A DNA stretch of 10,288 bases. Origin: Dehalococcoidia bacterium (GTDB lineage Bacteria > Chloroflexota > Dehalococcoidia > SZUA-161). Each line of letters starts with the position of its first letter. The stretch's first letter is position 1. Below, one piece after another: positions 1 through 7,002 of the stretch. Under the pieces are notes generated by a model, which saw only the letters and a program-made list of their open reading frames with translations, made no database searches and was not told the DNA's origin. The position numbers and the translations under genes were made by a program. Where the stretch lies: assembly GCA_014859215.1 (NCBI GenBank), contig JACUUS010000077.1, forward strand, positions 1 to 10,288, written 5' to 3'.

Positions 1-9
1 GGATTGAGA

Positions 10-40
10 CCCACGGCCGGGCTTCGAGCCCGGCCGTGGG
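10..40. repeat. Strong GC-rich hairpin upstream of livH
   Basis: Two perfectly complementary 13-base arms (10-22, CCCACGGCCGGGC, and 28-40) flank a 5-base loop, and a further T-A pair can close it to a 3-base loop. No T-tract follows on either strand, so it is not a textbook Rho-independent terminator. In liv operons the highly expressed binding-protein gene is often separated from the permease genes by such a structure, which limits read-through or protects the upstream mRNA. The upstream gene lies outside the window, so that role is inference. Confidence 0.7.
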
Positions 41-72
41 GGTGATATTGTCTAGATCGGCCCAAACAAGGA

Positions 73-942
73 ATGACCGAGCGCATCATAATTGACGGGC
101 TGCTCAGCAGCGGAGTTTATGCCGTATTGGCAGTCGGTTTCTCCCTCATATTCGGCGTTGCACGAATCGTTAATCTGGCTCATACAGCCTTCTTTATGCT
201 CGCGGCCTATCTGATCTACACTCTCACCGTAACCTACGGCATCAGTACAGCGGCCGGCGTATTCATCGCTATAGTCTCAGTCGTTATCGTCGGCATGCTC
301 AGCTACAAGTTCCTCCTATCGCGAGTGCGCGAGCATCAAATGGCAATCTTCATCGTCACTATTGCCCTGGCGATTATTATTCAGGAAGTCCTGCTGATAT
401 CCTACGGTGGTCACTTCAGGGGAGTACCGAGCCTGGTTTCAGGCTTCACCACTTTCCTGGGCGTCAAAATACTTTACCAGCATCTCCTTACATTCGGGGC
501 CGTTCTGGTCCTTCTCGTTGGGACATGGCTCCTGCTGATGAGGACCAAGACCGGTACGGCGATACGAGCCGTTGCGCAAGACAGAGAAGTCGCGAATCTG
601 ATGGGCATAGACGTCGGCAGGATGGAAATGATAACCATGGCCGTCTCTGTAGCGCTGGCTGCCGTCGCCGGAGCCCTGGTTGCCCCGCTGTTCACATTGA
701 CGCCGAGCATGTGGATGCACCCCCTCGTGATGGTGCTGGCAGTCGTTGTTCTGGGCGGCCTCGGAAGCCTCAAGGGCAGCCTCGCCGGCGCTTTAATCCT
801 GGGTTTTGCCGAGACACTGGTCGTCTTTCTTGTTCCAGCGGGTGCCTTCCTGAAGGGGTCCGTCGCACTCAGTATTATGCTGATAGCAATAATGCTGCGC
901 CCATCAGGTCTGTTCGGCATATCCTTTGAAGAAGACAGATAA
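73..942 (+). CDS. livH: Branched-chain amino acid-type ABC transporter permease LivH
   Basis: This 289-residue polytopic membrane protein is one of the two permease subunits of a HAAT-family (Liv) ABC importer and would pair with the LivM-like protein encoded next. The N-terminus has the family pattern GLLSSGVYAVLAVGFSLIFG (residues 9-28), followed by RIVNLAH and many hydrophobic segments. The cytoplasmic coupling loop is visible at about 157-180 (TKTGTAIRAVAQDREVANLM), and the family C-terminal motifs GGLGSLKGSLAGA (228-240) and LRPSGLFG (275-282) are intact. Length is normal. ATG 73 is the only possible start: the frame is closed by TGA at 43-45 and no start codon lies between. The AAGGA before it touches the ATG, so initiation may be weak. 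The stop TAA overlaps the livM start as TAATG, indicating translational coupling. The true substrate (amino acid or another carboxylate) cannot be read from the sequence. Confidence 0.93.
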   Translation: MTERIIIDGLLSSGVYAVLAVGFSLIFGVARIVNLAHTAFFMLAAYLIYTLTVTYGISTAAGVFIAIVSVVIVGMLSYKFLLSRVREHQMAIFIVTIALAIIIQEVLLISYGGHFRGVPSLVSGFTTFLGVKILYQHLLTFGAVLVLLVGTWLLLMRTKTGTAIRAVAQDREVANLMGIDVGRMEMITMAVSVALAAVAGALVAPLFTLTPSMWMHPLVMVLAVVVLGGLGSLKGSLAGALILGFAETLVVFLVPAGAFLKGSVALSIMLIAIMLRPSGLFGISFEEDR

Positions 943-1988
943 TGAATATAGCCGCCGCTTACGCGAGCAGATTCTACAGGCAGTTTAGAAACGAAGTTCT
1001 GGTACAGCCGGCAAAAATGGCAGTGGTTGTCTTCTGTGCTGTCCTGCTTGTGCTGCCCCTGCTCACCCAGGACTCCTACACTCTGCGCGTCCTGATTCTG
1101 GCGAGCATATTCGCGATTTTCGCGTCAAGCTGGGATCTGTTGTCAGGATTCACGGGCCAGATGAACTTTGGACATGCACTATTCTTCGGCGTCGCAGCAT
1201 ACACGTCCGCACTGGTCAACATACACACCGGCCTCCCTCCAGCGCTCACCATACCGATCGGAGCCATGGCTGCGGTTGTCGCAGGTCTGATCGTAGGTAT
1301 TCCCTGCCTGAGATTAAGGGGCCCATACCTGGCCCTGGCGACGCTGGCCTTTCCCCTCATTCTGGCCGGCATCGTTTTCGCCGTGCCCGGCATCACCGGA
1401 GGCGAGCTGGGGCTTTCAGGGATCTCCCCGCTGGCCGGCTCCAGGGTGATCAGCTATTATATAGCTGTCTGCCTTCTCCTCGTCCTCGGCTTCACCATGT
1501 GGAAAATTACGACTTCTCACACCGGGATATTATTCCATGCCATAAGGGAGGATGAGGTCACCGCGCGGGCTTCGGGCATCAACACAACCCGTTACAAACT
1601 CATGGCTTTTTGCCTGAGCGGGCTGTTCGCCGGTATCGCGGGCGGGCTCTACGTCCATTTCATCAGGATAGCTGGCCCTTCCACGCTCGAGCTTCTTCTT
1701 TCCTTCCAGGCAATCATCTGGGCCGTTTTTGGCGGAGTAGCCACTATCTACGGGCCGGTGGTCGGGGTCTTTATCCTGTTCCCGGCCACTGAATTTCTGA
1801 GAGTGGCGCCTGAATTGCGGATGCTCATATTCGCTATCATGGTCCTGCTTGTCCTCTTGTTCATGCCCGAGGGCATAACTATCTGGTTGCGGGACAAGGT
1901 GGAAAAGGAATGCCCCAGGTGCAAACTGAGGAATATCGCCCTTCGCAGGACTTGCAGAGTATGTCAAACCGCGCTCGACCAGGTTTAA
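942..1988 (+). CDS. livM: Branched-chain amino acid-type ABC transporter permease LivM with C-terminal cysteine tail
   Basis: This is the second permease subunit of the Liv-type importer, 348 residues. Family landmarks are the SSWDLLSGFTGQMNFGHALFF segment (about 62-82), LRLRGPYLALATLAF (123-137), the coupling loop TGILFHAIREDEVTARASGI (194-213), and the GGVATIYGPVVG motif (264-275). The membrane core ends near MPEGITIWLRDKVE (308-321). Most LivM proteins end shortly after this point. Here an extra tail carries C324, C327, C338 and C341 in a C-x2-C-x10-C-x2-C spacing, which looks like a small zinc ribbon on the cytoplasmic side. The start ATG overlaps the livH stop by one base. The gene ends 6 bp from the stop of the convergent livF gene, with no terminator visible in between. 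The permease call is secure; metal binding by the tail is inference. Confidence 0.93.
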   Translation: MNIAAAYASRFYRQFRNEVLVQPAKMAVVVFCAVLLVLPLLTQDSYTLRVLILASIFAIFASSWDLLSGFTGQMNFGHALFFGVAAYTSALVNIHTGLPPALTIPIGAMAAVVAGLIVGIPCLRLRGPYLALATLAFPLILAGIVFAVPGITGGELGLSGISPLAGSRVISYYIAVCLLLVLGFTMWKITTSHTGILFHAIREDEVTARASGINTTRYKLMAFCLSGLFAGIAGGLYVHFIRIAGPSTLELLLSFQAIIWAVFGGVATIYGPVVGVFILFPATEFLRVAPELRMLIFAIMVLLVLLFMPEGITIWLRDKVEKECPRCKLRNIALRRTCRVCQTALDQV

Positions 1989-1994
1989 GCGTGG

Positions 1995-2744
1995 TTAGAG
2001 GCCCAGGTACGTCTTCCTGATCATCTCATCCTTCAGCAGGTCATCGCATGCACCTTCGGCGATCACTCTCCCATGAGACAGGACATAGTTCCGGCTTGCC
2101 ATTCTGAAGGCCGCCCTTACATCCTGTTCGACCAGCAGCATTGCTATGCCCGTTTCCTGTATCTGCCTGATCCGTTCGAAGAGCTCCTGCTTGATCCGCG
2201 TAGCCAGTCCCGTGGAAGGCTCATCGATGCAGAGCAGAATCGGCTGGATCATTAGAGCGCGCCCGATCGCAAGCATCTGGCGCTCACCTCCCGACAGCGT
2301 CCCCGAAACTTGCTTGCCCCTGGCCTTGAGCACAGGAAACAGCTGATACACCGTTTCGAGCCGGTTCTGGATAGTCTTCCGGTCCTTGCACAGGTAGGCA
2401 CCGGCCTTCAGGCAGTCGAGCACCGTCATTTCGGGAAAAACTCTGGCCCGTTCCGGACAATGGACCAGTCCTCTCCGTACAATCTCATGCGCGGGCAGGC
2501 TGTCTATTCGTTCACCCGCAAACGTCACGGTGCCTTCAATGGATATATCGCCGGCCCGCGCGCCGCGCAGCGCCATCTTCTCCCACTTAACAAGCCCGGT
2601 TATGGCCCGCAGCAGAGTTGATTTGCCCGCCCCGTTTGGCCCGACCAGGGCAACAAGCTCTCCCCGGTCAACGCTCAAGCTGAGGTCGTTCAGCAGCAGG
2701 GCTGTGGAATAGGATACCTTCAGGTTCCTTACTTCCAGGAGCAC
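1995..2744 (-). CDS. livF: Branched-chain amino acid-type ABC transporter ATP-binding protein LivF
   Basis: This is a cytoplasmic ATPase subunit of the Liv-type importer, 249 residues. The Walker A motif GPNGAGKS is at 35-42, the ABC signature LSGGERQMLAIGRAL at 150-164, Walker B ILLCIDEP at 169-176 (E175 catalytic), and the H-loop position reads VEQD (205-208) with Gln instead of His, as is usual for LivF. A stretch at about 54-69 is somewhat longer than in typical LivF. The start is GTG at 2744, directly after the livG stop TAG with no gap. An excellent SD, AAGGAGGTG (2759-2751 on this strand), lies inside the end of livG with about 8 bases of spacing, so GTG initiation should be efficient. 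It is the last gene of the ligase-livG-livF operon and runs towards livM. Confidence 0.94.
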   Translation of the reverse strand: MLLEVRNLKVSYSTALLLNDLSLSVDRGELVALVGPNGAGKSTLLRAITGLVKWEKMALRGARAGDISIEGTVTFAGERIDSLPAHEIVRRGLVHCPERARVFPEMTVLDCLKAGAYLCKDRKTIQNRLETVYQLFPVLKARGKQVSGTLSGGERQMLAIGRALMIQPILLCIDEPSTGLATRIKQELFERIRQIQETGIAMLLVEQDVRAAFRMASRNYVLSHGRVIAEGACDDLLKDEMIRKTYLGL

Positions 2745-3509
2745 CTAGTCCACCTCCTTGCCTATGCAGGCCTCAATTACGCGTTCATTCTGCACAATCT
2801 CCTCGGGCGGACCATCGGCAATCAGCTCTCCGAAATCCAGGACTATGACCCGGTCAACAATTTTCATGAGCTCCGCGAGCTTATGCTCGATAATAATCAT
2901 GCTTGGCCCCTCACTGTGCAGCCTTCCGAACCTGCCCCCTTTGTGCAGCCTTCTTATCGACTTCGCCAGCAGGTCGGTTTCAGCCGGATTCAGGCCGCTA
3001 AACGGCTCATCGAGGAGTAACAGCTCCGGGTCGGTGGCGATGGCCCGGGCGATTTCCAGTCTCCTCAGATCGCCGTGCGAAAGTGACGACGCCGGCTCCA
3101 GCGCGAGGTCGGATATTCCAACAAACTCGAGCGCATCCATAGCCCTGGCTTCGATCGTCTTGACCCATTCGCCCCGTTTCATCGCTCTCGGGCAAAGGCT
3201 GCCAACCATCACGTTGGCGATAATGGGCAGCCTTCGAAACGGCCTCGTAACCTGGAAGGTGCCCGCTATGCCCTCGTTCACAATTGTCCACGGCTTGGCA
3301 CGGGTCATTTCCTTACCCTTGAATGTCACCTTACCTGAATCAGGTCTGATGATCCCCGAGATGAGGCGCAGCAGCGTGGTCTTCCCGGCGCCATTTGGGC
3401 CGATCAACCCCACCATTTCTCCCCTGGCTGTATGAAAACTGATGCCGTTGACGGCGGTCAAGCCGCCAAAACGCTTGGTCAGTTTCTCCACTTCAAAAAA
3501 GGGGGCCAA
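2745..3509 (-). CDS. livG: Branched-chain amino acid-type ABC transporter ATP-binding protein LivG
   Basis: This is the second ATPase subunit of the importer. Counting from TTG 3509 (254 residues): Walker A GPNGAGKT 37-44, Q-loop Gln86 in GTFQVTRPF, signature LSHGDLRRLEIARAI 143-157, Walker B ELLLLDEP 162-169, D-loop SGLNPAE 171-177, and the switch His209 in IIIEHK. About ten extra residues (GGRFGRLHSEGPS, 191-203) separate Walker B from the H-loop strand compared with standard LivG. Two TTG starts are possible. TTG 3524 would add five residues and overlap the ligase gene, but has no good SD. TTG 3509 has AGGAGG (3521-3516) six bases upstream and sits one base after the ligase stop, so I chose it. 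The next gene, livF, begins immediately after its stop. Confidence 0.92.
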   Translation of the reverse strand: MAPFFEVEKLTKRFGGLTAVNGISFHTARGEMVGLIGPNGAGKTTLLRLISGIIRPDSGKVTFKGKEMTRAKPWTIVNEGIAGTFQVTRPFRRLPIIANVMVGSLCPRAMKRGEWVKTIEARAMDALEFVGISDLALEPASSLSHGDLRRLEIARAIATDPELLLLDEPFSGLNPAETDLLAKSIRRLHKGGRFGRLHSEGPSMIIIEHKLAELMKIVDRVIVLDFGELIADGPPEEIVQNERVIEACIGKEVD

Positions 3510-3510
3510 C

Positions 3511-5217
3511 TCACGCCTCCTCAAGCTCTTCTCTCAACTCCCGATGGGAGACTTTGCCCACATCGGTCTTGGGAAGCTCACCTCTGAATTCGACGATCTT
3601 CGGTACCTTGTAATGGGCAAGGTTCTCGGCGCAGTACTTGATTATTTCCTCCTCCGATACTTTTCCACGGGCCTCCGCATGCAGCACTACAATAGCCTTT
3701 ATCAGCTGGCCGACTCCAGGATCAGGGACCCCGAGCACGCCCGCCGCCTTAATCAGGGGGTGCTGATGCAGTACTTCCTCTATCTCCCTGGCAAAGACCG
3801 AGTAACCTTTGTACTTGATCATGTCCTTTTTCCTGTCGTAGAAGAAGAAATAGCCCTCCTCGTCCATCCTCACGAGATCCCCTGTTTTGAGCCATCTGAT
3901 CCCGTCGATATCTATAAGCGCGTCGGCTGTGTCCTGCGGCCTTTTCCAGTACCCTTTCATGATATTCGGCCCGGCAATAATCAGCTCCCCTATCTCCCCG
4001 TAAGGCAGAAATTGCCCGGTCTCTGTGTTTATCACCGCTGCAAGCACGTTCGGGATCGGGACCCCGAAGGAGCCCGTCTTCGGCCTGCCCAGCGGGTTTA
4101 CATGAGATACAGCGCAGCATTCAGTCAGGCCGTATCCCTCTATTATCTTGGCCTTCGTGCGCCGTTCCCAATCCTGGATAGTCGATTCGTGCAGGGTGTC
4201 AGCCCCGCTGGTCAACATCTTGAGCGCCTTCCAGTTGAACCGGTCCGTCTTCTCGTAGTCCTTCAGGAACTGATACGCTGTAGGTACACTGAAGAAGACC
4301 GTCGCCCGGTACCGCTCCATCGTCGACAGGACCTCGTCCAGGTCGGGCGTGGTGAACAGGAGCAGGGTCGAACCCATGAGCAGCCCGGTCAGCATGACCG
4401 CAACCTGGCCGTATATGTGGTAGAAGGGCAGCAAAGCTGGGACAACCTCCCTGCCTTCCTCGAAAACGGGCCAGAAAGCCTGCACCTGTTTCTGACAGGC
4501 AAGCATGCTATAGTGAGTCAGTATCGCTCCCTTGGGAGACCCCGTTGTCCCGCCAGTGTAAGGCAGCGCGGCAACATCTTCCCTGGGATTTATGCTCACA
4601 CCCGTGGAATGCGCCGGATACTTCTTCAACAGCTTCTGGAACTGGAGCAGGCCCTGACCTTCCCTTGCCCTGCCAGCGGGACCCTCTTTGCCGCCATACC
4701 TGCCGAATATCCCCTTACCCGCCATCTTCTTCGAAAGAGGCAAGTACTCATTGATACTGGTCAGAACAATGCTCTTCAGAGGGACACCGGAGTTCTCTAC
4801 ATTCTCGTAAAGAAAGTCCTGGCAGACTATAGACGTGGCTTCGCTGTCTTCGAGCTGGTGTTTAACTTCAATGCTGGTATAGACCGGGCTAATGGGCGTG
4901 ACTGTCGCCCCTGCCTTGAGCACACCGAAATAGGCAATTATGAACTGCGGGCTGTTCAGGAGGTAAAGGGCGACCTTGTCCCCTTTGCGCACACCCAGAT
5001 CGACCATGCCTGTAGCGAAGCGGTCGGTTTCCTCTTTGAGCTTCTTGTAGCTTATGCTGTTACCATAGAAGACCAGGGCGGTCCTGTCCGCGAACCTCCC
5101 GGCGACTTCATCAAACACCTCCGGCAGCGAACGGTCGGGGATATCGATGTTCGCCGGCGCCCCGGCAGGATAGAACTTCAACCACGGTCTTTCCCTGTAT
5201 CCAGCCTTGACTTCCAT
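3511..5217 (-). CDS. AMP-forming acyl-CoA synthetase (long-chain fatty acid-CoA ligase-like)
   Basis: This is a 568-residue ANL-superfamily enzyme, expected to activate a carboxylic acid with ATP to an acyl-adenylate and then transfer it to CoA. Motifs are intact: the phosphate-binding loop YTGGTTGSPKG (220-230), YGLTE (362-366), TGD (445-447), the hinge region DRKKDMIKYKGY (461-472), and the C-terminal catalytic lysine K555 in PKTDVGKVSHREL. It resembles FadD/AcsL-type ligases; chain length or aromatic preference cannot be judged by eye. ATG 5217 is preferred because AGAAGGG lies six bases upstream. An in-frame TTG at 5319 would add 34 residues of non-conserved sequence with no SD. It is the first gene of an operon with livG (1-base gap) and livF, suggesting that import and CoA activation of a substrate are coupled. 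No signal peptide or membrane segment is seen. Confidence 0.93.
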   Translation of the reverse strand: MEVKAGYRERPWLKFYPAGAPANIDIPDRSLPEVFDEVAGRFADRTALVFYGNSISYKKLKEETDRFATGMVDLGVRKGDKVALYLLNSPQFIIAYFGVLKAGATVTPISPVYTSIEVKHQLEDSEATSIVCQDFLYENVENSGVPLKSIVLTSINEYLPLSKKMAGKGIFGRYGGKEGPAGRAREGQGLLQFQKLLKKYPAHSTGVSINPREDVAALPYTGGTTGSPKGAILTHYSMLACQKQVQAFWPVFEEGREVVPALLPFYHIYGQVAVMLTGLLMGSTLLLFTTPDLDEVLSTMERYRATVFFSVPTAYQFLKDYEKTDRFNWKALKMLTSGADTLHESTIQDWERRTKAKIIEGYGLTECCAVSHVNPLGRPKTGSFGVPIPNVLAAVINTETGQFLPYGEIGELIIAGPNIMKGYWKRPQDTADALIDIDGIRWLKTGDLVRMDEEGYFFFYDRKKDMIKYKGYSVFAREIEEVLHQHPLIKAAGVLGVPDPGVGQLIKAIVVLHAEARGKVSEEEIIKYCAENLAHYKVPKIVEFRGELPKTDVGKVSHRELREELEEA

Positions 5218-5280
5218 ATGTTTCCCTTCTGCCGGCGCCCACCGGTCCTTCGTCCCTGCGTTCCCACTCCCCCTTCGATC

Positions 5281-5302
5281 AAAAACCAGGAGGCGCTCCG
5301 GT
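5281..5302 (-). terminator. Terminator-like hairpin in the ligase leader
   Basis: Read on the minus strand, ACCGGAG (5302-5296), loop CGC, then CTCC, a bulged T and GGT (5292-5285) form a 7-bp stem, followed directly by TTTTT (5285-5281). The flanking GATCGAA and TTTGATC can extend the stem with one G-T pair. This is a classic intrinsic terminator layout. It lies between mgtE and the ligase start, so it could end mgtE transcription. It also lies downstream of the predicted ligase promoter, where it would act as an attenuator. Confidence 0.55.
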
Positions 5303-5339
5303 GTTCGATCCAGGCTCAAAGTATCGCATTCGCAGCAAC

Positions 5340-5368
5340 AATTTACGTAACGTACGAAGCTTTGTCAA
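5340..5368 (-). promoter_or_regulatory. Sigma70-like promoter of the ligase-livG-livF operon
   Basis: On the minus strand a perfect -35 TTGACA (5368-5363) is followed after exactly 17 bases by TAAATT (5345-5340; 4 of 6 consensus). Transcription would begin near 5333, giving a leader of about 116 bases before ATG 5217. The spacer and -10 are covered by adjacent palindromes: TACGTAACGTA (5344-5354), CGTACG (5351-5356) and AAGCTT (5357-5362). This is where a repressor operator would be expected. Confidence 0.55.
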
Positions 5369-5421
5369 GTCACCCAAACCAACAACGCTCAAATACAAGC
5401 TTTACGGGCGCCAGAACGGCC

Positions 5422-6783
5422 TCAGAGGCGAACAATCACGTTCGCCGCTCCAAAGTACACCAGGATACCGAAAATGTCCATCACTGTCGTGATCAGCGGC
5501 GCCGACACCATCGCCGGGTCCACTCTGAGAAAGCGGAAGATGAACGGAAGCAGCGCCCCCGTCGCCGTCGCCAGAGTTGAAATTGCCACAAGAGCCAGCG
5601 CGACGACTACGGCCACTTCCAGGTTCCGCCCGAGCAGATAGCTCCAGCCGAAGCCGGTTAGTCCAAGCAGTATGCCAAGCAGGAGGCCGATACCGACCTC
5701 GCGCGCCACGATCGCCGCCGCTCGTCGAGGATTGATCTCTCCCGTCGCCAGTCCCCGGATAACCACGGTCGCCGATTGCGCGCCAACATTGCCGCCCGTA
5801 CCGATCAGAAGCGGAATAAAAGCGGCAAGAATGACAATCTCGCTCAACAGGCCTTCCTGGCCCGCTATGATAGAGCCGGTCACAGTGTTCACCAGTATGA
5901 GCAAGAAAAGCCAGATGACGCGCCGCCTCACAACGGTGAGAATACGTGACGTGAAATAACCGCGTTCCGTGCCGGGCACGGCGCCGAACCGATAGATGTC
6001 CTCTGTGGTCTCTTCTTCGATTATGTCCGTCACGTCGTCATGTGTGATAATCCCGACAAGGCGCTCTTCGGAGTCCACTACGGGAACGGCGAGCAAATCG
6101 TAGTCCCGGAGCACCCGGACAACTTGTTCACGGTCTGTACTGGTTGAGACCCGTTTCGGACTCGGCTTCATTATGTCGCCCACCCTCGTATCCGGCCTGG
6201 CCAGTACCAGGTCCATCAGAGAAACCGAACCTACAAGATGCCGTTCATGGTCTATCACATAGCTTTCATAGACCGTCTCCTTATGTACTGCAAGCCGCCG
6301 GATCCGTTCAAGAGCTTGTTTAATGGTCATATCACCGTGCAGGTCGACAAACGCGGGCGTCATTTCCCGCCCGGCGGTCCCTTCTTCATACCCAAGCAAC
6401 TCAAGTGTTACACGCCTTTGCTCGGGCGACAGGAGCTGCAGCAGCCTCCTGGCAACCACTGCGGGGACCTCTTCCAGCAGATCGGCACGGTCGTCCGGCG
6501 GCAGCGCTTCCAGAAAGACGCGGGCACCCTGATCGGTGAAGGATTCAAGCAGACGGTACTGGGCAGTTGACTCCAGAAGGTCAAAGACCTTCACGCCGAG
6601 GTCTTTCGGCAGCAGCCTGTAGGCCAGAACCGCGCTTTCCGACGGCAGGCTCTCTACCAGCGACGCTATGTGTGAGGGGTCCATCCGAACCAGCCTCAGG
6701 CGCAAGTCCTTAAACTGGCGCCTGCTCGCCAGATCTTCAAAGGTCCGCTGATCTATGATCTCTACTGTATGAGGTTCGGACAT
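5422..6783 (-). CDS. mgtE: Magnesium transporter MgtE
   Basis: This is a 453-residue Mg2+-gated magnesium channel of the inner membrane, close to the family's usual length. Domain order is standard: the MgtE N helical domain (about 30-130), two CBS domains (about 140-195 and 205-257, the second with VVDSEERLVGIITHDDV), a connecting helix, then a five-helix membrane domain (about 290-450). The pore signature TGGNVGAQSATVVIRGLATG (329-348) is nearly canonical. The DPAMVSAP segment has D422 and, 14 residues on, D436. From memory this matches the spacing of Asp418 and Asp432 in the Thermus thermophilus channel, where Asp432 lines the ion path. The start ATG 6783 has only a weak SD-like GGGTGA. 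It is transcribed in the same direction as the ligase but is 204 bp away, with a promoter and terminator between. It is divergent from the homocitrate synthase-like gene. Confidence 0.95.
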   Translation of the reverse strand: MSEPHTVEIIDQRTFEDLASRRQFKDLRLRLVRMDPSHIASLVESLPSESAVLAYRLLPKDLGVKVFDLLESTAQYRLLESFTDQGARVFLEALPPDDRADLLEEVPAVVARRLLQLLSPEQRRVTLELLGYEEGTAGREMTPAFVDLHGDMTIKQALERIRRLAVHKETVYESYVIDHERHLVGSVSLMDLVLARPDTRVGDIMKPSPKRVSTSTDREQVVRVLRDYDLLAVPVVDSEERLVGIITHDDVTDIIEEETTEDIYRFGAVPGTERGYFTSRILTVVRRRVIWLFLLILVNTVTGSIIAGQEGLLSEIVILAAFIPLLIGTGGNVGAQSATVVIRGLATGEINPRRAAAIVAREVGIGLLLGILLGLTGFGWSYLLGRNLEVAVVVALALVAISTLATATGALLPFIFRFLRVDPAMVSAPLITTVMDIFGILVYFGAANVIVRL

Positions 6784-6826
6784 GCCGTCACCCGCATTGA
6801 CGCATCGGCTCTTGACTTAGGGGACC

Positions 6827-6856
6827 TCGAGCAGGGTTTCTGACCTGCCTGCTCGA
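6827..6856 (-). repeat. 9-bp inverted repeat in the mgtE leader
   Basis: The arms TCGAGCAGG (6827-6835) and CCTGCTCGA (6848-6856) are perfectly complementary with a 12-base loop. If mgtE transcription starts near 6867, downstream of the TATAAT at 6879-6874, this hairpin sits in the roughly 84-base untranslated leader, 44 bases before the ATG. It may be a regulatory hairpin or an operator; no T-tract follows. Confidence 0.5.
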
Positions 6857-6973
6857 AGACAGCACCAAAGGTTATTATATATTGTTCCTGCCAGCATGAC
6901 CTTACATTGATCACAGGCGCTTCTCATGCATATGCGACTTCGTTCAGCAGTTGGAACGACGGGCCAATCAAGA

Positions 6974-7002
6974 TTGTCAAGACTCGGAAACTGTGTTATG
7001 TT
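6974..7002 (+). promoter_or_regulatory. Candidate promoter of the homocitrate synthase-like gene
   Basis: TTGTCA (6974-6979, 5 of 6 to consensus) and TATGTT (6997-7002, 4 of 6) are separated by exactly 17 bases, and a TG one base before the -10 gives an extended -10. The predicted start near 7009 leaves a leader of about 48 bases before TTG 7057. Confidence 0.45.

Noticed and set aside
525..929. A 134-codon out-of-frame plus-strand frame within livH
   Set aside because: It overlaps the conserved C-terminal half of livH in another frame, has no SD, and its translation is low-complexity Arg/Ser/Gly-rich sequence.
5218..5319. A 34-residue N-terminal extension of the ligase from TTG 5319
   Set aside because: No SD precedes TTG 5319, the added residues do not resemble ligase N-termini, and ATG 5217 has a well-placed AGAAGGG. 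The extension would also read through the terminator-like hairpin.
3442..5580. A 712-codon open frame on the plus strand, antisense to the ligase gene
   Set aside because: It covers the ligase and parts of livG and mgtE on the opposite strand. The translation is rich in Arg, Pro and His with no domain pattern, while the minus-strand ligase has every expected motif. It is a mirror effect of GC-rich codon use.
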